A DNA stretch of 64,000 bases from Parelaphostrongylus tenuis. Its lineage: Eukaryota; Nematoda; Chromadorea; Rhabditida; Metastrongylidae. The notes below the pieces were generated by a model. The model worked only from the letters and a program-made list of their open reading frames with translations, had not been told where the DNA came from and did no database searches. The stretch is taken from positions 124,001 to 188,000 of the forward strand of contig JAHQIW010000689.1 of the NCBI GenBank assembly GCA_019055375.1. The letters are read 5' to 3'. Made by a program: the position numbers and the translations under genes. This document shows, in pieces, positions 51,601 through 61,300 of the stretch (the stretch's first letter is position 1; each line of letters starts with the position of its first letter).

Positions 51601-54600
51601 CAAGAGGGTGTGAAGCGCATCTGTAGGTATATCCTTCATCATGAACACGACAATGGTTTAACCCCGAGCCGACCTCATCAAGTCTCCTATCCCGCCGGGT
51701 CGAAAAATTGGCACAAGAGTCGTCTGGAGTTTGTAATTTTCACCATTCTGCGTAGGAAAGATCTTGTTCGGCTACTTCAAAGTTCCAGGGACAATCAGCA
51801 TTCGAGAGCATTCCGGACAAAAAAAATTTCAGTGCTTGCTAAATTCAAATGCAAAGATGAAAAACCTTCGTTGGGTGGCGGATGCGAAAAACTGGGACCA
51901 ACAAAAATAACGTGAAAGGTGTCTCGTGAGTCGTGTGTGAAGTGCAAGATGTGACTTGAGTCACGTGAATTGAAAGAAGTTCTGACAGAAAAAATTCAAT
52001 TAAGAAACAATAGGAAAACGTGGCTTAGAAAGACTCACTTATACAGCCAATGTACGTTGTGTCCTCCGATAGCAGAACAATCCAATATATTATGCGATTC
52101 CGCTCTGGTTACGGTAGCATTGGAACACAACGCCATATCGGGCTTGAGCTAAAATTATGTGTGCAAATCACAATCGTTAACAAGTTGCACAGATAAGGGA
52201 GAGAAGAGTTGTCTGAAAAAGCGCAAATACATGAAGAATTGGAAAAATAATAGAGCATCACTCCAAAATCGAAATGAACCACTAACTCAACTGGACAATT
52301 TCAGGATCAAAGGTATTTGCAGTAAGTTTCACACTCGGCGTGATTTTCGTCGGACTAAGATTTTTCCCTACACTTTCAGTAACTTCAACAGCGTACTTGG
52401 TTTCAAAAAAGACCACATTACAGCGCTATCGTACCCAGAAGAAACCCACCTTCCACCTTTGAGGCGTATTATCGCGCGTCTCTCAGTACTCAGTGCTTCC
52501 TCGAGAGGGCGTGATCTTCGGGATCACTTTAAAAGTCTCTTCTTCGTTTTGTGGAAATTTCTAACTTTTCCATATTTCAAATTGTAGAACAAACTTTCTC
52601 TGTCGCTCTATGAGTGTTAGTTTCTCATTTTTAATTGAAAATTGCCCAATAAACCCGCTATTAAGCTCCCTCTTCCAGCGCTCTGAAAATACCTCAGATT
52701 TTACACTTACCTTCAGAAGCTTAACATATGCTAGCCGCAAAGAATGCTCGGCGGAGGAAAGAATGTGAGGGCGAACCAAGAAAGCTGGGCGAGCAAAAAT
52801 TGGCGCGGAAGGTGAAAGGTAATCTTTTTTGGCTGCAGCAGCGTTCTAAGAAGACCTTTTAAGAAACCAAGTACACTCTGAAAGTCATCGAGATTTGAGC
52901 TCTCTACTGATATTGAAAATGTAGGAAGGCCTTTATCCAGTGAAAAAAACACGCCTAGTGTGAACTTAATTTTAATCCATGCTCCAGGGTAGGAGAATGA
53001 CCTTCATAAAAAAAGTCCACTATTAAATTCAAAATTTTAAGTTGTCGAATGACAATTAAAGCTCCAGAAAACAGCAGAAGGGTTGTGAATATCAAAGAGC
53101 TTAACACGGTGAGATATAATAGAATTTAACGGATATTTTTTGAACGACAAATCCAAATTTTTCTCTTTGTAAGCCAAGTAATGATGATACACCTGGTAAT
53201 GGATGAACAATTGACTTAGGCTTGTCAAAGAATGAAAAATAATTGACAGCACTGAACAGAATGAAAAGATAAGGAATAGACCGGAAAAAAACATGAAATT
53301 CTTATCAAAAAATCATAGTCTTGATTTTTACCGAAATAAGTGATGTGCCTCTGAGCTTTGGCGGATTGAAACACTTTGCCTCCTCACCAACTTTTGACTC
53401 TTCCTTGATGATACGACGGGTAATGGAAAGAATCCTAGAAGAAACAGCTGCCCGAAAATAGACGAAGCTTGGACACATGCTAATGACCACTTGGTTAGAA
53501 CAATGTTGAAAAATTTAACCTGCAGTCACAATGCCATGGATTTCGATGTAGTTTCAAGGTGGCGATCCGATTGTTCTTCGAAAAAATCATCTGTGGAAGG
53601 CTTTGTAGCCGGTTGTGAGCCAAGTCAAGTTGGATCAAGCTCGACATGTAAGAAAACGCCTAAAAACAATCACTTACATAGCTCTCTGCGTTGTTTTTTG
53701 CAGTACATTTGGTCTATTGTCAAAGGTACCAGAACACGCCTATATTGTATTTATATAAGAAAATGTTGGATAACTGGAATATAAATTTCAAAAGTGGAGT
53801 AAGTTGTGAGCGTCTATAGCGACTGGAATGCTGTATTGAAAACTCAGCGTAGTCTATTTTTTACAAGTTCTGCAATTTATATTCATTATTTCATTTTAAG
53901 AAGACCTTTGACAGCTCTTATGAGCAAACGAAAAATCGGAATCTTGAAAATGAACATCTGAAATCGTTCGAGTAAAAAGAAGAGACCTGTACGTCGACGG
54001 TGGTGATTTCGTTGTGGCGTAGATCCAAAGAGATGAGACGTGACGGTTGAGCGGCCAACGACGGAATCACTCGCAATTTATTCTTAGCAAAAGTTGCACG
54101 ACGTAACAGCGGCAAGAAGTCGAAAATATTCTGAGAAAAATGTCAGTGATAGGAGAAAACATTTTTCGAGACAAAATCAATAAGAAAAAGTGTGGCGCAG
54201 TGGTGAGAGCGGTTTTGTGCAGCACACAAGATATCGTTTGTCCAATCCCGCATCCTGAATCCTTCAGTCCCTATATGTCATCATGGACAATATTATTGCA
54301 TCATACTATTTGGGAGGAGACTGATGAATGAGAGTGAGCGTGGTCCAATTCCGTTATCGGGAAGCATTTTTTTTTCTTTTGAGAAAGGAAAATTTCACAT
54401 TTCCAACATTCAGAAGATCTTAATATAAGTCTAGGTTTACAAAACGATAGAAGAAGCTTTTCAAATACTAAACATATAAAAACGGAAATCACTACGGAGC
54501 AGAGAAAAAACCCAGATAAATAAGGAAACTACGCGCGACAACACGCGCTGTACGTGAAACTCAATTTTATTTATAATACTACAGCGAGGTGACCTTTTCA

Positions 54601-55361
54601 AATTAGGTATACTATTCACTAGAATCTTCTCAGTTTGAGTGTTCGAAGATTATTGGAAATTCAGTGAAAAAATTTCTGTTCAGCAAGGAAAGTTTCTACA
54701 GAAGAACGCTTCTCGATAACTGATACATACCAGTAACGTTTGAAGCGGCAACTAGAAGCGCCCTACAACACAAACGTGGTCGACGGTTCGACCTAGCGTC
54801 GTAAGTTCTACGAGCCTTCTAACTCCCGGAGTCGACATATTGCTACCGGACCTGTCTGAGAGATAGCAGTACTACCTTGCCATATCGGTAGGCTAGCACG
54901 AGACATAGTAGAGGCCAGATACGTATCCAGTCTCTAGCTATGCTTAATAAAGTCGATACATAGCCTAATGATAAACAATGAGAGTCTTTAGAGTTTCAAG
55001 AATCACAATTTCAATACGCCAATGAGTCACTGTAAGTCACTGCAGAGGCATTCATTTCCCTCCACGATGCTACGAATAAAGTCTAATTCACGGCGTATTC
55101 CTGTGGGACTATAAAACGCGAATCGCTTTGTCCTTTCTGCATGCTATGCAGATTTTTCGCCTTGTAAAATAAACAGAAGTTTTTTTTTAAAAGTCATTAG
55201 AGCTACCTCCTCAATAATCCTGACGTTATTCTCGCTGATGATGAGCGTCTCCAGATGTGGCACGTGCTTAACATCATCGATCGAGATCTTACCAATTTTG
55301 TTCCCACGCAGATTCAAGGTGATCGTTGACGTGGGAAGATTTCGTGGAAACGAATAAAGCC
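26713..55361 (-). CDS. pxn: Peroxidasin (LRR-Ig-heme peroxidase-VWC), missing first exon
   Basis: A secreted multidomain heme peroxidase. I placed 33 exons, and the flanking intron phases agree at every junction except one gap. Order from the N-terminus: leucine-rich repeats with C-terminal cap, three Ig domains, a helical linker, the animal peroxidase domain, and a VWC module; exon coordinates are in the block entries below. Peroxidasins use peroxide and bromide to form sulfilimine crosslinks in collagen IV of basement membranes, and nematodes carry pxn-1 and pxn-2. Not found: the exon with signal peptide and LRRNT cap, which should precede 55361 on the minus strand, and the first half of Ig1 between 53332 and 49843. 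The coding run is intact except for a one-base frame break in the VWC exon (27457-27563). Introns hold many repeats. Identity is very secure; which nematode paralogue this is cannot be decided here. Confidence 0.95.
28635..29053 (-). mobile_element. Internally deleted mariner element (MITE-like)
   Basis: Terminal inverted repeats of about 30 bases (ATAGGTTGAGG-GAAAGTTTC) are flanked by TA dinucleotides, the mariner target-site duplication. On the minus strand an open frame at 28765-28917 encodes 50 residues starting [19 protein letters not shown] and containing [20 protein letters not shown], the first helix-turn-helix of a mariner transposase. The second DNA-binding helix and the DDD catalytic domain are deleted, so the element cannot move by itself. 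It lies in the peroxidasin intron between 27563 and 29458. A related TIR-like sequence (TTGGGTTGAGGAAAAAGTTTC) stands alone at about 12257. Confidence 0.85.
29458..39952 (-). CDS. pxn: Peroxidasin heme-peroxidase domain exons
   Basis: Sixteen exons: 39787-39952, 39258-39342, 38852-38993, 38177-38285, 37620-37732, 36653-36770, 35947-36052, 35754-35827, 35463-35554, 34799-34886, 34217-34363, 33476-33534, 33225-33343, 31837-31960, 29673-29778 and 29458-29585. Landmarks in order: [28 protein letters not shown], with the distal His and the heme-linking Asp; [61 protein letters not shown], with the catalytic Arg and the heme-linking Glu; AAFRFGHTLI, with the proximal His; [44 protein letters not shown]; and [12 protein letters not shown]. 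The domain is full length and looks catalytically competent. The last exon has a duplicated 3' splice site, and the exon at 37620 lies 14 bases from a foldback MITE. Confidence 0.95.
30560..31560 (-). mobile_element. Decayed RTE-type LINE reverse transcriptase fragment
   Basis: Minus-strand frames read [16 protein letters not shown] sequence, then KTQFMK, a segment like [16 protein letters not shown], and [17 protein letters not shown]. These are the region after the polymerase active site in RTE-clade reverse transcriptases. Upstream the active-site motif, normally FADD, is written FAEH, and the frame is interrupted several times in the stretch up to about 31560. After 30749 the alignment continues in another frame ([14 protein letters not shown]). 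The copy is inactive, lies in a peroxidasin intron (29778-31837) and is in the same orientation as the gene. Confidence 0.8.
32731..32860 (+). repeat. tRNA-derived SINE
   Basis: Starts GGGCGCAAGTGATGCAGCGG, an A-box-like head, and has a strong B-box GGTTCGATCC at 32784-32793. The rest extends past a normal tRNA length without forming an acceptor stem by eye. It sits in the peroxidasin intron between 31960 and 33225. Confidence 0.65.
33862..33885. repeat. G24 homopolymer tract
   Basis: Twenty-four consecutive G on the plus strand, hence C24 on the peroxidasin coding strand, followed by AAAGGGG. It lies in the intron between 33534 and 34217. Such a run can form a G-quadruplex and is a typical site of length variation. 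Confidence 0.95.
37165..37606. repeat. Foldback MITE with GAAACRTGT arms
   Basis: Inverted arms of about 180 bases: 37165-37345 and 37430-37606. Each contains GCCATAACAGACCTCATAAA or its inverse, a CTGAAACRTGT block and a CAAGGGATTGGCT block. Single-arm relatives occur at 30140-30370 and 42725-42920. The element stops 14 bases from the donor of the peroxidasin exon 37620-37732. Confidence 0.85.
38440..38457. repeat. CT dinucleotide microsatellite
   Basis: A run of about nine CT units in the peroxidasin intron between 38285 and 38852. Confidence 0.9.
41964..43329 (-). CDS. pxn: Peroxidasin linker between Ig and peroxidase domains
   Basis: Four exons: 43262-43329, 42421-42514, 42218-42290 and 41964-42117. 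They encode a charged, helix-rich stretch ([48 protein letters not shown]) and then [10 protein letters not shown] and [11 protein letters not shown], the cysteine pair that leads into the peroxidase domain. Helical SPEDL-type linkers of this kind are characteristic of peroxidasins, which makes the assignment firm although sequence conservation is lower here. All phases match the flanking Ig and peroxidase exons. Confidence 0.92.
42607..42655. repeat. AT dinucleotide microsatellite
   Basis: An uninterrupted AT run of 49 bases in the peroxidasin intron between 42514 and 43262, next to a single-arm copy of the 37165 MITE family (42725-42920). Confidence 0.95.
42725..42920. repeat. Single arm of the 37165-type foldback MITE
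   Basis: Matches the right arm of the 37165-37606 element: an ACAAGGAACTGATTGCC-like block, GCCGAAACATGTGTC, then GCCATAACAGACCTCATAAA. No inverted partner is present nearby, so this is a half element or a solo arm. Another solo copy, in inverse orientation, lies at about 30140-30370. Confidence 0.75.
44270..44450. repeat. Dispersed repeat shared with 58440-58580
   Basis: A segment with CTGCTTGAAATCTTGGA, a TAGGTCCCAGGCTCTCATCA-like end and a preceding TGGCTTCAAATGCCAA block resembles 58440-58580 in the same orientation, where the wording is TCTGCTTGAATCTTGGA and AGACCCTCACCA. Probably a retroelement fragment; no intact coding frame. Confidence 0.5.
44915..49843 (-). CDS. pxn: Peroxidasin immunoglobulin-domain exons
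   Basis: Seven exons: 49715-49843 (second half of Ig1), 48839-48917, 48610-48695 and 46497-46565 (Ig2), then 46380-46437, 45945-46040 and 44915-45055 (Ig3). Ig2 reads [32 protein letters not shown] and YTCMARN. Ig3 reads [40 protein letters not shown]. Both have the two disulfide cysteines, the core tryptophan and the D-x-G-x-Y-x-C motif of I-set domains. Ig1 is seen only from [14 protein letters not shown] to [12 protein letters not shown]; its first cysteine and tryptophan should be in an exon between 53332 and 49843 that I could not find. The exon at 46497 ends in AG/GTTGGC, a weak donor, but this is the only one that keeps phase. Confidence 0.92.
45529..45790. repeat. Foldback MITE, copy 3 (one arm mostly lost)
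   Basis: Shares with the 19533 and 21170 elements the end ACATGTTTTGAGCCATTGAG, the GCGCCTGTTTCGTCC block and a CACCAAGTCAGATGATG block. The second arm is absent or very diverged. The segment ends in its own small hairpin near 45760-45812, with complementary AGACCTTG and CAAGGTCT. It lies in the peroxidasin intron between 45055 and 45945. Confidence 0.75.
46800..48480. repeat. Cluster of tRNA-like SINE copies
   Basis: At least six tRNA-like segments crowd one peroxidasin intron (46565-48610): about 46820-46895 minus, 47190-47262 plus, 47490-47560 plus, 47700-47815 minus, 47945-48050 plus and 48380-48470 minus. They share heads like GGTATAGTGATAGCACGC or CAGTAGTGCAACGGGTTAG and B-box-like tails such as GGTTTGAGTTCC. 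The 47700 and 47945 copies form an inverted pair with arms of about 100 bases. A long TA-rich block (about 46998-47140) is included. Confidence 0.7.
50395..50935. repeat. Composite foldback element
   Basis: Outer arms at about 50395-50550 and 50795-50935 are inverted copies: GAGCCCAATACTCGTGTTTC on the left against GAAACACGTGTATTGGGCTC on the right, and CAAATTTCAATATGCCAAAT against TTTGGCATAG. A further direct-orientation piece at 50700-50785 (GAGTGTTTTCTTATAACCAC to CACGCATGTCATG) appears to be a second element inserted in the middle. A related single arm lies at 12640-12710. It lies in the peroxidasin intron between 49843 and 53332. Confidence 0.75.
51236..51915 (+). CDS. Possible nested gene of unknown function
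   Basis: Three plus-strand exons with matching phases: 51236-51356, 51530-51626 and 51756-51915 (TGA). Together they give about 125 residues. A TTTCAG acceptor at 51176-51181 lies 54 bases before the ATG and could be a trans-splice site. The protein starts [20 protein letters not shown], continues with charged, helix-prone segments ([39 protein letters not shown]) and ends in a basic tail containing [13 protein letters not shown]. There is no signal peptide or membrane segment. I recognise no family. It lies inside a peroxidasin intron on the opposite strand. Support comes only from three open, phase-compatible exons with fair splice sites; no polyadenylation signal was seen close by. Confidence 0.4.
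53332..55361 (-). CDS. pxn: Peroxidasin leucine-rich repeat exons
   Basis: Four exons: 55207-55361, 53987-54130, 53520-53659 and 53332-53434. They encode successive LRRs with the LxxLxLxxN signature: [61 protein letters not shown] and [15 protein letters not shown]. The C-terminal cap follows (HRNPWHCDC, then [16 protein letters not shown]). The first exon opens with [10 protein letters not shown], the usual junction after the N-terminal cysteine cap, in phase 1, so one upstream exon with the signal peptide and cap is required. I found no such exon between 55362 and the right end of the window. The next downstream exon, with the last cap cysteine and the start of Ig1, is also missing. Confidence 0.92.
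54190..54280 (+). repeat. tRNA-like SINE
   Basis: Head GTGGCGCAGTGGTGAGAGCG resembles a tRNA A-box region; a B-box-like GTCCAATCCCGCATCC follows about 40 bases later. It lies in the peroxidasin intron between 54130 and 55207. A second, differently spaced copy lies at about 54740-54950 with GCCCTACAACACAAACGTGG and GGTTCGACC. Confidence 0.6.
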
Positions 55362-58300
55362 CTTAAACCATCTCAGTTAGAGATAAAGAAGGAAATTAAA
55401 TTCAAAACCACAAATCTAAGTGTATAATATCAAAAATGCTTCAAAAAAATCGCACTAGAACGCTTCTGCCATTGTTCGTTGCGTTAATTTCTCAACTAGT
55501 ATTACCAAATTCACCTCGGGAGGAGCAATCTGTGATGACTTCAGTACAGTTACATTGTGGCGGGCATGCTGTCGTCGTCCCGAAGGTTAACAAACCCAAA
55601 AAGAGGATGAGCATTCCTGAACAGAAAAGATTAGGTTATAGCCATTACAAAAAGTGACGAATTATTCAGCAAAGTATCGGAGAAGATAGAAGTTAGAAAG
55701 GTTTGTTTTTCATAAGCTTCAGGATGAAATCGTGACACAAGGCAATTCAAGGTACTAGGGATTTGTCCAAAGGTCGTCTTGGCATTTATGGTAAAGGTTA
55801 GAAGAGGATAAAGCATTAACTAATGTTAAGGAATGTATTCGACTTCATACATGACCGATAAAGGTGACGTATCAAGTTAGTTAGACTATCTTTTCAAACA
55901 AGTCTGGAATCAATTTATCGACGCTAGAACGACAGAAAGCTTGGTGGGTCTGAGACCCTAGGCCGTATAAAGTCAAAAATTTTCTAAGACTTCAAAGTTA
56001 GTAAACTCAGTTCGCCTTGTTATTTGAAAAAGATTAAAAAAGGGATTGCGGTATAAACCGGGAGCTCACCATTCCATTAGAGTATAAAAGATAAGGGAAG
56101 TTCAAAAAATTTATTGATAAACTCACATAGGAATAAGCCAGTATCAGGATTTAGTGCCGTCCTGGGAAACCTGGCAACAATAATAGTCGCTAATTGTGTT
56201 GGAAACCCGGGTGAGCCAAACTGTTCACGACTAGGGTAAACTCTTGTCAGGCTGTTGCCCAAGGAAGAATCTTGCCTGATTAGTCCATTAGCAGTTGAAA
56301 TTTGTGCTTGGTGCGGTCCCTTTGGTTCTGGTAGGAAGTGTAAACAACGTCTTGTGGAAAACATCAATTTCATAGTATGAAGGAAAGACATGTCAAGCTT
56401 CAGATGTGACAGTTTCTTATTCTCAAAGAAAGCAAAGCAATAGTTGAAAACACTGGAAATGATAGCATAAAAAGCATTTCAAAGCAAGAGAAGCACAACA
56501 GTTCAACAGCCATGTAATGCAAGCATGGTCCCTGTTTGAACTTCGCACCTGCGTTACCCAACTCTCTGATCCGCTCGCAATGACGAAGTGAGCATTAGAT
56601 TGACCGCGATCAGCTCGCTCAGGACTGTTGAGACAGCGAACTGCCTATCTTAACGAGCTGGTGAGGTAGAAATAGAGATATCTCTAGATATAAGATAGAA
56701 TCAGCTCGGTGAATGTCCAGCGCTGTTGTGGAAGAAGAGGTTGTTAAGTGACAGCCGAACACACACACTAGTCCGAACATCTTCATCAGCGACAAGTGAA
56801 ACAAGCAACCATATGACCTGGGATTCAAAGATCACTTGAGGTTGAATATTACAGATTGGACCATAATGCCTAAACATTTTGTTAAACCAACCAACCGGAT
56901 GAGTCTTTACGGCTGTGGTTACTGTACGAGCAGGTTTGCTACGTAAAAAGAAGCAGAGGCTAGACGACAGGTGTGATCACCTGTTGCGTTACAATAAAAT
57001 ATCGTTGTGGATTAGAAGAGAGGATTGCTGTAAGGTGTTTAGGAATAAAAAAACACTAAAATTTTAGCCAAAGTTGTCTATGGTATCGACGTCAGGACTT
57101 GCTTTGGTTTGAATTTAGCGGCTGACCCTTTGATCGTGTAAACTTGTGAGAAAAACTATTTACTATGACAGAACTTCGCCTAATGAAATCTCCTATGGAC
57201 TCTGTGAAAACGAAAAAAAATATCAAATAAATGAGATAAATTCTTTGTTCATAACTGTTTTTTATACCCAAATAGAATTGCTATAATAAATGGATCTAAC
57301 AGAATGTTTCCCGACACTGCTAGTCTCAAGCGATACTCTCGAAGAACTAGAAGAAAATCAAAAGGAAACGACATCTTATTGTTCACAAGGTACTTTAATT
57401 CAAATCAAAAGTTCCACTCACTATACTCCATCCGCACATCAGAATTCTCCAGCAAAAATCGCCTAGAAAGCACTCCCGTATTTTAGGGCACCTATAACCA
57501 CTGCACTACACGCACCTTTAACCAACTAGGCCGGTCATCTATGAAACAGGTTAGTTTCTCTTTCATCCGATTTCTCTGCATACGCAAAGAAGATTGACGG
57601 ACAGCTGGCCTTCGTATGCCATTGTAAAGGTGAAACGGAGATGATCCGAGTGACGGACAGCGTTGACATTTTACTACGAGGTTCATTGCCGCCTTAAACC
57701 TTATTACTTCCAATTGGTTATTCATTTAATTTAAGCAAAATTTGACGTGTAATACACTTAACGATTACGCGAATTGATAGTTGTGGAAAACAGAGAGTTC
57801 ACACAAACGAGATAAAAAACCAAAAATATGTTCAAAAAAATTTCTGTTGAAATTTCTTAGCGAATTCGATCTAAGTTAGAGAGGCTATCAGTAAAAACTC
57901 AATTAATTTGCATTGCAAAAGTGGAAATTCGAAAATTCCAAACAAGATAAGGATTAGTCTAGTATGAAGCGGAATAGCTAACTGGATTATCGCTTGCTTC
58001 CAAAAATGTTGTCCTTAAGTTTGTAAATGGCCTAGGTGAAGGTTGCGAAGAAAGCACGTTTGGGTAAATGTCTTTTACAAAACCAAACCACACGAAAGAC
58101 ATCGAAACTTGTAGGAATAGCCCTGATTTTTTTCAATCAGCTGTAGATGGCGGTGTATTACGGTGTAACGCTGTTTGAGAAGTTTTGGATTGACAATGAG
58201 ACTTGTGAGGTGGAGGAGAGTCGAGAAGGTGTTGGCGTTGACGACTGTCATCTTATGACATGAATCAAATGAGCGAACAACGGTTTGATGAGCAGCGAAG

Positions 58301-61300
58301 AAGTTTTGCGTTGGTGAAGTCAACAACAAAAAACCTCCTGATATGAGAACTTAGTTTTTTTACACAACTATACATCGCGTGCTGATTCCAGCATTTGAAT
58401 CCTATTTGATTCAGCCGACACAAATATTTTGAATTTGTGCGCCGATTGGCTGTCACTCGAAGATGTCTTGGCCCTCCGAATCTTGTTGAATAGTAGTCGA
58501 GTCGATTCTGCTTGAATCTTGGAGCAACCGCAGTAGGGTTTTCTAAGACCCTCACCACAAGTAATCACCAGTAGGTCTTGCCCTATTCTCTCGACTTCGA
58601 AGAAATGGACGAGGAGAGAGCTTAGTTGAGCCTGGATAGAGTCAAACTAAAACAGGTCTTTATCAAAAATATCAACACTGCGCTACATAAATAAGACCGC
58701 ATGGTACGCTAATCACAATTGTTCATGCAATAATATAACAATCAGACATCGCAATGCACAAAGCGCTGCTCTCAGCTTCAAGTTAAATTGTAACTTGAAT
58801 AGAAAGTTTGAACAATAACTCGAAAAATGGGTGCACATTGCAAGAAAGGAAAAGCAATCACCATAATGAAAACAGTTTGAGTTTTTTTTACTCAGCCAGA
58901 GCGTTCATTTGCTGAATGGAATGTGGTATGAGTTAGAAATGGATTCCATTAATGGATGAATTTTGCTGGCGATACTTTGTGGAATGAGTTGACAACGGCC
59001 GTGCATCGAAACATTTTCGAGAAGAAATCTCGTCAAAAAAAGCCATAGCGATTTTTTTGCACGACCACCAAATGGAGTCGGCCATTATGTACATTTTTTT
59101 TTCAGGCGATGGTGTCGCCAGAAAAGAATTAACACGAAGAAAAAGATAAAATTATTGAGAATTATTTTAAGATGATTCAAAAGTTCGACTTTCTATAAAC
59201 CTCGGCATAATCAATTGATATATGAAAATGGAAAAAAAAAACTTATCTTGATTAGCTGACGCGAGGTTGATAAAACAGTTGTAGAAATTCGGCTGACGTT
59301 TCGGCGACCCGCCTTCTTCAGAGCCTGGACGTATATAGTATTAGTCTATTTGAATGATCGGATGGTCTTATTTATATGCTGCCTAGGTCACGTTAGAAGA
59401 TCAAACGAAGAAAGGGCGCGAGATCTCGCGTGATGGTGACGCACTCGTCCTTCCGATTCATTTTGGGGTTTTGGGCGTTTATCCAAAATGCCTCAAGAGT
59501 CTTGCGCGTGGATGTTTTTGATTCCTGCGCCAGGATTGTGACAGTCACATCAAAATATTTCACAGTCACATATTTTAAGATGATAGACATAATAAATCAA
59601 GAAGTGTTTACGATTGGTAATGGATATTTGAGTTGCCCCGTCTTAATGCCATAAGTGACTGATTATCTTTGCAGAATTTAAAGACGAAGAAATTCACGGA
59701 ACCAAGCAATGGCAAAATAGTATCCATCTTATCATTTTGAATGTACTTCAATAACTAGACCGTAAAATATGACGCTACAGAGTTTTGAGATTAAGAAAAA
59801 TTGGTAAATTTTTTTATTCGGCTGACGTTTCAACGTCTTCGTCTTCTTCAGAGTCGCTAATTCAAATCAATTGTCCACAATCGCTCGTCCTTGTTGTGAT
59901 CCTCGCCCTCGTTCTCGCTTAAGCCGAACCTGCTTCAGTGACAATTTATGACATCTTTTAATACAGGATAAATGCTTCTTGATAGTGATTGTCGACTAAC
60001 AATAGATCTATATCGGCAATTCATCCTGTAGAAGCTGATGTAGATTAGCTGGCGAAAGATTCCAACCTATCACTTCACTTACCCTATATCGCAGTTTTTC
60101 TCAATGTAAGAGTCCCAATACTTTCAACATTCAGTTCGCCTCCACGCGCTGATCACTTGATTGGGGGTTACGTTCAGGTTCAGGAACAAAAAAAAACGTT
60201 ATTCTTAATGTTTAGTGGAAGTTCAGTTTTTACGAAGTGTTTTGCTATTTGTTAACTATTCTATATCGACTACTTTAGAATGGAGTATCGAATTCAAAAG
60301 AAAGTATTATCAGTCGATAATAAGTATTAAGCAACAGCCGTTCGGCATAAAAGTACACTATTGAGCGAGTTTACCTCAATCGAGTGAGATCCACAAAAAT
60401 TTGACTCGAGCGACAACGGAGACTACCACACCAGTACAAACAACTGTGGACTTGGAACTGAAGAAGAAGAAGGAGATGCCGAAATGTTAGCCGAATGAAC
60501 ACTTTCTTCAACCTCGAGTTAGCTAGCTGAACTATGAAAGAAAATACTGATTACTCTTGCCGAGGTTCAATGAAAGTTGGTCTTTAAGAATTAAATAATA
60601 AATCTAGTAGTACTGTGCTAGGTATAACTGAAACCAGAGATGAAAGTCCCTAATAAAGTTTTTCTTTGAGAAAATTTACAACAAGTTTGAGCTGCTTTGA
60701 TAAGAATCTTTTACTACTTGCATACCTGTAGTAATAAAATTGAATTAGTCGAAGAAATCATTTGAACTGTTCAAGGCTACATCGGGGAAGAATTCAGATA
60801 TCGAAAGGTATTAAGTTATCGTGGCATTTTCCACGATCTCCATAAGAAGTTTATAAGATTCGTATTTGGTTTTAAGAGTTACAGCACTGTACCGCCATCT
60901 CAAACCCACGGACAGCTCTAGCATAACTCGTAGAAGCTTCCTCTCGTCAATGCGTCGCACATAGGAAAAAGTAATTAGATAGGAAGAATCATATTGCTAA
61001 GAAGTGGTATTCATTCTCATTGTTGCTGAGACATTACAGATTTTTAACATAAATCACAAATGCAGAGGGAGTGGAAAGCGGAGCGCTGATATATGCCTGA
61101 AATATAAGCGCATCACCTGTTAGTTCAATCCCGCCCTAAGTCAACAAGCGTTCCACACCTAGGGTAGAAAAATTGGTATCAGAGTAATTTGCAAAAGCTC
61201 CCTCCTGTTTGAAGGCGAGCGACTGTCTTTGGTGATAACTTACAGAGGTTCTGGTAATATATCGTGGTTTTATTGGGATTCTACTCAAACAGCACTCAAA

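Noticed and set aside
52340..52900. Loosely inverted segments (AGCGTACTTGGTTTC against AAACCAAGTACACT) thought to be another foldback element
   Set aside because: Only short blocks match; the similarity is too weak by eye to define arms or ends.
56077..56391. 104-codon minus-strand open frame
   Set aside because: No cysteine cap, signal peptide or splice support for a peroxidasin first exon, and no recognisable family.
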